Below are positions 1 through 6,486 of a DNA stretch of 24,725 bases, piece by piece. Under the pieces are notes generated by a model, which was not told where the DNA came from, searched no databases, and saw nothing but the letters and a program-made list of their open reading frames with translations. Origin of the DNA: an uncultured Eubacterium sp. (GTDB lineage: Bacteria; Bacillota; Clostridia; Oscillospirales; Acutalibacteraceae); contig CAJOER010000011.1 of NCBI GenBank assembly GCA_905233805.1, positions 1 to 24,725 of the forward strand. The letters are read 5' to 3'. The stretch's first letter is position 1. Every line of letters begins with the position of its first letter. The translations under genes and the position numbers were made by a program.

Positions 1-47
1 AAAATACTTGGAGGGCGACTTCCCGGGAAAATAGGTCAATGCCGACA
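1..47 (+). rRNA. rrf: 5S ribosomal RNA, 3' end only
   Basis: The first bases resemble the last third of a Firmicutes 5S rRNA: the end of the helix IV/V arm (TACTTGGAGGGCGACTTCCC), the GGGAAAATAGGTC segment that corresponds to the usual GAGAGTAGGAC, and a terminal TGCCGACA that would pair with a 5' TGTCGG outside the window. A terminator follows directly, as expected at the end of an rRNA operon. Only about 47 nt are present, so this rests on motif resemblance; the paired 5' strand of helix I cannot be seen. Confidence 0.7.
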
Positions 48-88
48 TAAAGTGAAAACAGGCTCTACGCCTGTTTTTTCTTTATGTC
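44..88 (+). terminator. Rho-independent terminator after the 5S rRNA
   Basis: A 9-bp stem (55-63 with 69-77, AAAACAGGC/GCCTGTTTT) with loop TCTAC ends in a T run (74-79). An outer 9-bp stem (44-52 GACATAAAG with 80-88 CTTTATGTC) extends it into a long hairpin interrupted only at 53-54/78-79. The outer stem takes in the last bases of the 5S sequence. Confidence 0.85.
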
Positions 89-118
89 AGTCACCGGTCA
101 CAAGCTTTTATTTTATAC

Positions 119-147
119 TGTTCAAATAATCAATTATATGCTATAAT
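119..147 (+). promoter_or_regulatory. Sigma-A-type promoter of the LRR-GH26 gene
   Basis: A perfect -10 TATAAT lies at 142-147, 17 bp after a weak -35 TGTTCA at 119-124. The spacer holds CAAATAATCAAT (123-134), found at the same distance from the -10 in the 3910-3938 promoter. The predicted transcript starts near 154, so an ATG at 146 lies inside the -10 box and cannot be the start codon. Confidence 0.6.
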
Positions 148-166
148 GCTTATTAAGGTGATGCCT

Positions 167-2509
167 ATGAAGAAGAAAACTAAAATTATTATATCAATTA
201 TTCTTGTTATAGCGGTAGTCTGCTCTGTATTTGTAGGGCTGCGTATTAACGCGCTCGCTGTTACAAACGGTGAATCGGGCAGTCTGAGATGGTCGCTCAA
301 CGATGACGGCGTTTTTACTGTAAACGGTGTAGGTTACGGAGATAACTATACTACCACAAATGTACCGTGGATACTTTACCGCTCGCAGATTAAAAGCGTT
401 ATAGTTGAGGACGGCGTTCAGGCAATCGGTGATTACTGGTTTTATAATTGCAGCAAGATTACTTCAGTTGAGCTTCCCGATACTCTTGTGAAAATCGGAG
501 CAAGCTGTTTCAGAGGCTGTTCTTCGCTGCCTGCTATTGCTGTACCCGATAACTGCTGTGAATACTATAATAACACGTTTTACGGCTGTTCTTCGCTAAA
601 ATGGGCAGTTCTGCCGAACGATAACAATACCTCATCTTATTCTCACTCTGTTCCGGATAATACGTTCTACGGCTGTACAAAGCTTGAAAACGTATGGATA
701 GGTGAAAATTATACTTCAATTTCCGCAAACGCATTCAGAAACTGTTCTGTACTTTCAGCCGTTATTTGGACGGGTAATACTATTTCTTCAGTAGGCACGA
801 ACTTTCCGAGCAGCGCTGCATTTATCGGCAAGACTGCTATCAGTACCTGGTGCACTAATAATAGTAAAGCATTTATTAATATTGAAGGAAGTTGCGGAAA
901 TTCGCTTAATTATTCATACGATTTAGCGACGAAATCTCTCTCTTTAACAGGCAACGGCGCTATGCTGTCGGCACCCTGGAATGTCTGGAAATACTTTATT
1001 TACGGAGTTGATTTCGGAAATGCGGCTTCGATTTGCGACAATGCATTTTGCGGATGCGAATATCTTACGGGTGAACTTGATATACCTGAGAGTGTAACTG
1101 CCATCGGTACAAATTCTTTTAACGGTGCTGGTTATGAGTCTTACATAATTAATGCAGCAAATGTCAGTATTTCGCAATCCGCTTTCGGCGGAAAGGATGA
1201 CCTCGTTTTCTTCGGCAGGCATAACAGCGGTGCTTACAGTTATGTTTTAAGTGAAAGAAACGATAATCCCGACTGGCGTTACTACTGTATCAGTAATCAT
1301 CAGTTTAACAGCAACGGAAAATGCGTTTACTGCGATAAGGAAAGAAGCGCTCAGGTGCTTGAACCCTGCGGGAACCACAACTACGTCTATCAGTACCGTA
1401 TAGGAAATAAGCTTTATTATAAGTGTTCTCACTGTGAATTATCAGATTACTGCGTCAGCGCGAGGGATTTATTACTCGATTATCCTAATGTGGTAAGCGT
1501 TGAGGAAACTGCTTATAATCAAGCTAATTATGACGGCAGATTTGACGTCAAAAGAGACGGTTTTGTAAACGGTAAGGATTATAAACTTATATCCGAAATC
1601 CGTCAGGGCAATAAAACCAAATACGATATGACTCTTACTATCGTATCAAAGTATAAGAATAAAATCATATCGGGACAGCAGGAGTCAACCTGGATGGGCA
1701 GCCCCGATTATGAAATGAATTACATTTATAATAATACAGGCAAATATCCCGCAATCCGCGGACTTGACTTTATGAACGACGATTTTAGTGGCGTTGTTTC
1801 AAGAGCTAAGGCGTGGTCTGACAGAGGCGGTATAGTAACAATCTGCTGGCACTGTTCAAGCAAGTTTGACGGCTCATTTGATGAAAGCCAGGCAGACGAG
1901 CTTACGCCTGAGCAGTGGGAAGCGGTGCTCACCGACGGAACGCCCGAACATACTGCGTTTATTCAGGCTATGGATAAAGCGGGAAACGCGCTGTTACAGT
2001 TACAAAATCAACACGTACCCGTATTATGGAGGCCTTTCCACGAGTTTGACGGCGGCTGGTTCTGGTGGGGTAAAGGCGGAAGTGAATACTTCAAACGTCT
2101 TTGGATTATGATGTATAATCATTACACATATGACCTGGGACTTAATAATCTTATATGGGTTCTCGGCTACTGCCATAACGGAACGGATTACGGTACTAAT
2201 CTTGCCGACTGGTACCCGGGCAGCCGTTACGTTGATATTTCAGGTGCCGACAGTTACGAGGTTTCGCAAAACGGAGCCGAAGGAAGACTTTATAATCCCG
2301 TATATTCAATTGTAAATGAGTCAAAGCCGCTTGTAATGCATGAAACGGGATTGATTCCGAAAGTTGAACAGCTTGAAGACGTTCCGTGGGGCTACTTTAT
2401 GACGTGGCACACAACGTATATTACAAATGATAATTCAGCAGCTCACCTTAACGACATTTATAACAGCGAATATGTTATAACACTTGACGAGCTGCCTGAC
2501 ATATATTAA
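167..2509 (+). CDS. Secreted LRR (BspA-like) protein with EF-hand-like loop and GH26 domain
   Basis: 780 aa. The start at 167 is chosen because AAGGTG (155-160) sits 6 nt upstream and an earlier ATG at 146 lies in the promoter. A basic N-terminus and hydrophobic segment (residues 1-26) indicate export or anchoring. LRR_5/BspA-type repeats (C/G-C-S-S-L, I-G-x-x-x-F patterns) cover about 79-210 and 287-322. A Cys/His-rich stretch follows at about 385-430, then a single dockerin-like calcium loop at 459-475 (DVKRDGFVNGKD). Residues about 502-780 match glycoside hydrolase family 26 (mannanase and related beta-glycanase activities): WRPFHEFDGGW gives the likely acid/base Glu626 and VMHETG the likely nucleophile Glu726. 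Only one half of a dockerin repeat is seen, so cohesin binding is doubtful. It is followed 16 nt later by a lipase-like gene, probably cotranscribed. Family call is firm; substrate is not known. Confidence 0.88.
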   Translation: MKKKTKIIISIILVIAVVCSVFVGLRINALAVTNGESGSLRWSLNDDGVFTVNGVGYGDNYTTTNVPWILYRSQIKSVIVEDGVQAIGDYWFYNCSKITSVELPDTLVKIGASCFRGCSSLPAIAVPDNCCEYYNNTFYGCSSLKWAVLPNDNNTSSYSHSVPDNTFYGCTKLENVWIGENYTSISANAFRNCSVLSAVIWTGNTISSVGTNFPSSAAFIGKTAISTWCTNNSKAFINIEGSCGNSLNYSYDLATKSLSLTGNGAMLSAPWNVWKYFIYGVDFGNAASICDNAFCGCEYLTGELDIPESVTAIGTNSFNGAGYESYIINAANVSISQSAFGGKDDLVFFGRHNSGAYSYVLSERNDNPDWRYYCISNHQFNSNGKCVYCDKERSAQVLEPCGNHNYVYQYRIGNKLYYKCSHCELSDYCVSARDLLLDYPNVVSVEETAYNQANYDGRFDVKRDGFVNGKDYKLISEIRQGNKTKYDMTLTIVSKYKNKIISGQQESTWMGSPDYEMNYIYNNTGKYPAIRGLDFMNDDFSGVVSRAKAWSDRGGIVTICWHCSSKFDGSFDESQADELTPEQWEAVLTDGTPEHTAFIQAMDKAGNALLQLQNQHVPVLWRPFHEFDGGWFWWGKGGSEYFKRLWIMMYNHYTYDLGLNNLIWVLGYCHNGTDYGTNLADWYPGSRYVDISGADSYEVSQNGAEGRLYNPVYSIVNESKPLVMHETGLIPKVEQLEDVPWGYFMTWHTTYITNDNSAAHLNDIYNSEYVITLDELPDIY

Positions 2510-2525
2510 TTAAAGGATGATGAAA

Positions 2526-3875
2526 ATGAGCGAAGCATTAAAAGGTACAGTCAGTACGAATTTTACCATTCTCGGCAACAAGGGAAGCATAGATTTTGAT
2601 TATGATTTAAGCCTGTTCAATAATTCGGCAAAGGATTATAATCATGAACTGTGCCGCCTTGCATGTAAATTTGTTACGGTCGGTTATGACGATTTAACGG
2701 AAGATGAGTCTGCCGAAGCGGTTTCGGGTTATCCGTGGACTCAGTACGGATTAAAGAAGGTACTTGATGAAATCGGATTTACGCATCAGGAAATCCAGCC
2801 GAAAGCAGACCGCGACGAAGTAAGCTACTTTATCGCTTCAAAAGATGTTGAGCTTGAAAGCGGAAAATTCAATCTTGTTGTTGCAGCGTTTATCGGCTCT
2901 TATAAGAAAACCTGGTTCTCAAATTTTGACCCGTACGGCGTAGATAGAGTCTGCAACGGCGGCAAGGGCTACGCAGGCGATGACGAAAAGGGAATAATTC
3001 ACCTCGGCTTTGCCGACGCGCGTGATTACGTTTTCGGTAAAATAAAGTCTTTTATTGAAAGAAACAAAAGTGAATACCCGATTAAGATATTGATAACGGG
3101 ACACAGCCGAGGCGCCGCTACCGCTAATCTCCTCGGCGCAAAGGTACTTTCCGCAGGCGGATTCGGCGACGGAATTGAAATCGATACGGAAAACACATAT
3201 ATCTACGGCTTTGCAACGCCGAATTATGCTGACGTTAAGAAAGTTGATATTAAAGACGAAAGATTTAAGCAGATATATAATATAGTTTCGCCTGAGGACT
3301 TCGTAACTGAAGTTTTGCCCAAGGGCTGCGGGTTCGGTAAGTACGGAACCGTCTATTCGCTTCTCGGACAGGATAATTCATCGCTTTCGGACTACGCTCA
3401 GGAAAAAACCAATGTTCAGCCTCTTTATGAAAAGTATAAAGAAAATATGGTTTATGCGCCTTATAAAAAAGGAAACAAGGACGTTCGTAAGGTTGCAAAG
3501 GTAATGGCAGAAAGTATGCCGAGTCTTGACGCTTTTTACGATAAAAAGATGAAGGAGTGCTTTAACGATTACACACCGTTTGAGTATTATAAGTACACTC
3601 TTTGCGGTTACGTTGCAGGCGACGATACGCCCGAGGATAAAGAGAATATTAACCGTGCTATGAAGCTTATGCTCGGCAGCGCCTTCGATTTAATCGGAAC
3701 TTGCTCTACTTACAGAAAGATATCCAAGTTCTTTGTGTTTAAGGAAGGCCTCGGCGGAGCTACGGGTAATAAGATAGGCAAAGAATATTTTAATGACGCG
3801 CACCGCTGCGAAACCTATCTTGCTTATCTTATGACAATGAGCGAACAAACGCTTATGAACAATACTGAGAATTAA
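2526..3875 (+). CDS. Lipase family protein (class 3 lipase-like alpha/beta hydrolase)
   Basis: 449 aa. AAAGG at 2512-2516 touches an ATG at 2517 but is 9 nt from the ATG at 2526, so 2526 (MSEALKG) is preferred. The nucleophile elbow is GHSRG (Ser194), within ITGHSRGAATANLLGAKV, the pattern of Lipase_3/fungal lipase-like enzymes where the usual motif is GHSLG. SPEDF (Asp258), 64 residues later, is in the right place for the catalytic acid; the catalytic His cannot be assigned by eye. There is no signal peptide or membrane segment, so the protein appears cytoplasmic even though the upstream partner gene is for an exported protein. The gene ends at a strong terminator. The hydrolase fold is well supported; whether the substrate is a lipid is not. 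Confidence 0.8.
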   Translation: MSEALKGTVSTNFTILGNKGSIDFDYDLSLFNNSAKDYNHELCRLACKFVTVGYDDLTEDESAEAVSGYPWTQYGLKKVLDEIGFTHQEIQPKADRDEVSYFIASKDVELESGKFNLVVAAFIGSYKKTWFSNFDPYGVDRVCNGGKGYAGDDEKGIIHLGFADARDYVFGKIKSFIERNKSEYPIKILITGHSRGAATANLLGAKVLSAGGFGDGIEIDTENTYIYGFATPNYADVKKVDIKDERFKQIYNIVSPEDFVTEVLPKGCGFGKYGTVYSLLGQDNSSLSDYAQEKTNVQPLYEKYKENMVYAPYKKGNKDVRKVAKVMAESMPSLDAFYDKKMKECFNDYTPFEYYKYTLCGYVAGDDTPEDKENINRAMKLMLGSAFDLIGTCSTYRKISKFFVFKEGLGGATGNKIGKEYFNDAHRCETYLAYLMTMSEQTLMNNTEN

Positions 3876-3910
3876 TAAGGAGGGCAGTCGCCCTCCTTAT
3901 ATTTTATTAT
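3875..3910 (+). terminator. Rho-independent terminator of the GH26-lipase unit
   Basis: A perfect 11-bp stem (3875-3885 with 3890-3900, ATAAGGAGGGC/GCCCTCCTTAT) with a 4-nt loop is followed by ATTTTATTAT. It overlaps the last base of the lipase stop codon. Confidence 0.93.
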
Positions 3911-3938
3911 TTACAAATAATCAATAATGTGGTATAAT
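3910..3938 (+). promoter_or_regulatory. Sigma-A promoter of the YhhN family gene
   Basis: -35 TTTACA at 3910-3915, a 17-bp spacer and -10 TATAAT at 3933-3938. CAAATAATCAAT at 3914-3925 also occurs in the promoter at 119-147, with the same 7-nt distance to the -10. Confidence 0.8.
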
Positions 3939-3983
3939 ATGTATAAATAGACAATGGTTGATTAATTTGATGGAGTGAGAATT

Positions 3984-4703
3984 ATGATAAGAATGTTTAC
4001 CAACAATATCCCGTATTTTATAATTATGGGTATGGGTGCGGTTGTAACCCTTATTTTCTGTATCAGAAGAGCAAAAGGCTTTTCAATCAGCAACGTTATG
4101 CTCAAAATTGCATCAAGCCTCAGTTTTATTCTTTCAGGCGTTGCGGCTTTGCTTTGTAATCCCGAGCAGTATGCATACGGTGCGCTTATAATTTTCGGCG
4201 GTGCGCTCGGTATGTGCGGAGATATTACGCTTGATTTAAAGGGACTTCATCCCGATAATAAAGAATCATATATGCTCAGCGGGTTTATATTCTTCCTTAT
4301 CGGCCACGTGTTTTATGAAACGGCGCTCATTTATCATACCAAACTTAAATTAAGTATTATACTTATCTGTATTGCTGCATGTATTGTATTTTCTTTCCTT
4401 AATCTTGCTTCCGCGAAGATTACGAAGTATGATTTCGGTCAGTATAAGTTCATTGTATGGCTTTATTCAATCTTCCTTGCGCTTACTACCGCGCTCAGTA
4501 TTGCGGCTATGATTACGTCTCATTTTGAAAAGCCGTATATCGTTATGACTGCGGGAAGCCTGCTCTTTATGCTTTCTGATTTGATTCTCAGCGGTACTTA
4601 TTTCGGTGAGGGACAGGATAAGCCCATTCACTACTTTACTAATCACTTTACCTATTATGCAGCGCAGTTTTTGATTATGGGTTCCATATTGGTAATGAAA
4701 TAA
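3984..4703 (+). CDS. YhhN family (lysoplasmalogenase-like) integral membrane protein
   Basis: 239 aa. GGAG at 3972-3975 is 8 nt from the ATG at 3984; a GTG at 3975 overlaps that site and is rejected. About seven or eight hydrophobic segments span the protein. Conserved YhhN/TMEM86 features are visible: GDITLDLKG (about 82-90), GHVFYE (about 110), SDLILS (about 203) and a C-terminal HYFTNHFTYYAAQFLIMGS. Characterised members of this family hydrolyse the vinyl-ether bond of lysoplasmalogens, and many anaerobic clostridia make plasmalogens, so a role in membrane lipid turnover is plausible. It has its own promoter and is followed by the tRNA promoter without an obvious terminator. Family assignment is good, activity is inferred. 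Confidence 0.82.
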   Translation: MIRMFTNNIPYFIIMGMGAVVTLIFCIRRAKGFSISNVMLKIASSLSFILSGVAALLCNPEQYAYGALIIFGGALGMCGDITLDLKGLHPDNKESYMLSGFIFFLIGHVFYETALIYHTKLKLSIILICIAACIVFSFLNLASAKITKYDFGQYKFIVWLYSIFLALTTALSIAAMITSHFEKPYIVMTAGSLLFMLSDLILSGTYFGEGQDKPIHYFTNHFTYYAAQFLIMGSILVMK

Positions 4704-4712
4704 AAATAAGTA

Positions 4713-4741
4713 TTGACTTAAATATAAATAAGTGGTATTAT
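4713..4741 (+). promoter_or_regulatory. tRNA gene promoter
   Basis: -35 TTGACT at 4713-4718, 17-bp spacer, -10 TATTAT at 4736-4741. It gives a leader of about 35 nt before the tRNA. Confidence 0.75.
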
Positions 4742-4781
4742 ATCAAAGTCGCAAATGACGAGGTATAATACCTTTTTATTA

Positions 4782-4858
4782 GGGCCATTAGCTCAGTTGG
4801 TTAGAGCAACCGGCTCATAACCGGTCGGTCCGGGGTTCGAGTCCCTGATGGCCCACCA
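4782..4858 (+). tRNA. tRNA with CAU anticodon (Met, or Ile2 after lysidine modification)
   Basis: A complete 77-nt cloverleaf with encoded CCA. The acceptor stem is GGGCCAT/ATGGCCC, the D arm AGCTCAGTTGGTTAGAGC, the anticodon stem ACCGG/CCGGT around loop CTCATAA (CAT at 4816-4818), and the T loop is GTTCGAG. The first pair is G-C, so it is not an initiator tRNA. Elongator Met and Ile2 share this anticodon. C4 and C5 in the acceptor stem are features reported for Ile2 recognition by TilS, and the loop looks like bacterial Ile2, so Ile2 is a real alternative to the usual automatic Met label. Confidence 0.96.
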
Positions 4859-4888
4859 AAAAGCACCGAAAGGTGCTTTTATTTTTTT
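4859..4888 (+). terminator. Rho-independent terminator after the tRNA
   Basis: A 9-bp stem AAAAGCACC/GGTGCTTTT (4859-4867 with 4872-4880) capped by a GAAA tetraloop and followed by ATTTTTTT (4881-4888). It starts at the base after CCA. Confidence 0.93.
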
Positions 4889-4922
4889 GATAGCCCATTG
4901 GAAAGCACCGTAAGGTACTTTT
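4889..4922 (+). repeat. Decayed second copy of the tRNA 3' end plus terminator
   Basis: Positions 4889-4922 match 4847-4880 (last 12 nt of the tRNA and the whole terminator stem) at 27 of 34 bases, with no gaps and a 42-nt offset. Six of the seven differences are transitions. The copy keeps a hairpin (4902-4909 with 4914-4921, one mismatch) followed by T bases, so it may still act as a backup terminator. Confidence 0.85.
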
Positions 4923-4925
4923 TTG

Positions 4926-4954
4926 TTATATGCATTTATTCATTTGCATAATAT
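4926..4954 (+). promoter_or_regulatory. Putative sigma-E (mother cell) promoter of the sipL-spoIVA operon
   Basis: TTATATG at 4926-4932 (ATA core of the -35) is followed after 14 nt by CATAATAT at 4947-4954, which fits the B. subtilis sigma-E -10 CATACAAT at six of eight positions. Spacing and the function of the downstream genes agree. It is a short motif in AT-rich sequence, so the call is inference. Confidence 0.45.
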
Positions 4955-4984
4955 CTTATAGAAAAAAAGAAAGGAGCTAAAACT

Positions 4985-6475
4985 ATGGATATTCAAAAGG
5001 ATTATTTATGTATAGAACAGTATAGCAGGGTGATGAGTAAGAAAGTCGATATTGACCTTGACTGTCAGGAGGCACTACCCGTTTATCTTGACGATGTTTA
5101 CAGAGTTGTAAAATGTACGGCTAATAGTTTCATTACAAGCGCCGACATAAGATTTAACGAGGTTAAAATTATAGGAAAAGTAAATATTCATTTAACTTAC
5201 TATAATGAAAATTCGGTGCTTTCTTTTGCTGATTTTGAAGAGGATTTCAGTAAGAGCATAACGGTTGATAATCTGAGCGAGAGCGCATTTGTTGTATCGT
5301 CAATTTGCGAAAAATATGTTTCTTACAGAGTTATTAACCAAAGAAGGGTGGATATTCACATTTCCGCTCAGGCGAACGTTAACGTATACGATAAAGTCAG
5401 CTGTCCCTGTATTTGCACCTGTGATAATTCAAAACTGAGAAAAGAGAGCGTAACATATGCAAATGTAAGCGCTGTTGATATATCTAAAATTGAGTTTGAC
5501 GAGGAATATAAACTCCCGTCAGAACTACCTCCTGTTAAAAGAATAATAGGTTATGAAACCTATGCATTTTTAAATGATATTAAGGTTATTAAAGATAAAG
5601 CGTTAATTAAAGCGTCAGTAAATATCAGTGTTTTATATACCGATGATAATGAGAGTGAAACAGTTTATAAAACCGAATATTCTTTCGGTATTTCAAAAAT
5701 AGCAGAAATTACGGGTATCGGTGACGAGGACATATTGATTTCAAACGTTAAAGTCGGCAGCGTGTTTATTAAAGCTAAAAATACAACGGGAGATAAACTC
5801 GACACGCTGAATATCTACGGCGAGGTTTACGTAAATTCGTTTGCAGTTAAAGAGGAAAAGAGGGAATTAATAACTGACGCATATATTCTTAACAGAGAAA
5901 CGGAATGTTCATATTCCGATATGAGCGTTCTTACTCAGGGCAGGCATATTAATGAAATAAAAGAATTAAATACTGACTTTTCCGTTTCGGATGAGATTAA
6001 GAGTATTAAGGAACTTGCTTTTGATATTTCTTCTTATACATACAAGAATTCGAAGATTATTATTAACGGAAGAATTAATGTGGTTGCCGTAAATAGCAGC
6101 GGCGAATTAGTTTCGTATTTAAGCGAATCGGAAGGGGAAATAAGCCTTGATAATGCCGACGGCGCCTTTATTTCATTAGGCGTTCAGTCGTATGACTACT
6201 CTCTCGGCGCAGAGGGGAAAATACATTTAAGAAGCGCAGTTTTTGTAAATGCTTATCTTTATAACGAAAGAAATATTCGGGTTATAAGCGACATTAACGC
6301 AGGCGAAGAAAAATCAGACAATCCGTCTGTTACGGTTTATTTCGGTAAAGAAAAAGAAGACCTTTGGAATATTGCCAAAGCGTTTTCGTCGGATACAGAA
6401 CTAATTAAAAAAGAAAATGAACTTACTTCAGACAGCCTTGATTCAAACAGAATCATTATAATTCCGAGAGTTTAG
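4985..6475 (+). CDS. sipL: SPOCS (DUF3794) and LysM domain protein, SipL/SpoVID-like spore coat morphogenetic protein
   Basis: 496 aa, soluble, no signal peptide. AAAGGAG at 4970-4976 sets the ATG at 4985. The protein holds two or three beta-rich SPOCS/DUF3794-like units (about 25-140, 175-295 and 340-435) and a C-terminal LysM (about 448-496, containing EDLWNIAKAFSS and ending RIIIIPRV). This SPOCS-plus-C-terminal-LysM layout is that of SipL, which in Clostridioides difficile binds SpoIVA through its LysM domain and encases the forespore; SpoVID plays that part in Bacillus. The spoIVA gene begins 11 bp downstream with the same polarity, which strongly supports the call. Expression in the mother cell under sigma E is likely from the upstream motif. 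Confidence 0.82.
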   Translation: MDIQKDYLCIEQYSRVMSKKVDIDLDCQEALPVYLDDVYRVVKCTANSFITSADIRFNEVKIIGKVNIHLTYYNENSVLSFADFEEDFSKSITVDNLSESAFVVSSICEKYVSYRVINQRRVDIHISAQANVNVYDKVSCPCICTCDNSKLRKESVTYANVSAVDISKIEFDEEYKLPSELPPVKRIIGYETYAFLNDIKVIKDKALIKASVNISVLYTDDNESETVYKTEYSFGISKIAEITGIGDEDILISNVKVGSVFIKAKNTTGDKLDTLNIYGEVYVNSFAVKEEKRELITDAYILNRETECSYSDMSVLTQGRHINEIKELNTDFSVSDEIKSIKELAFDISSYTYKNSKIIINGRINVVAVNSSGELVSYLSESEGEISLDNADGAFISLGVQSYDYSLGAEGKIHLRSAVFVNAYLYNERNIRVISDINAGEEKSDNPSVTVYFGKEKEDLWNIAKAFSSDTELIKKENELTSDSLDSNRIIIIPRV

Positions 6476-6486
6476 GGGGTGAGAAT

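Noticed and set aside
146..166. ATG at 146 as start of the LRR-GH26 gene
   Set aside because: It overlaps the -10 TATAAT (142-147) and has no ribosome site; AAGGTG fits the ATG at 167.
4761..4780. Hairpin AGGTATAATACCT plus T-rich bases before the tRNA, as attenuator
   Set aside because: Only a 5-bp AT-rich stem with a 3-nt loop; too weak to call a terminator.
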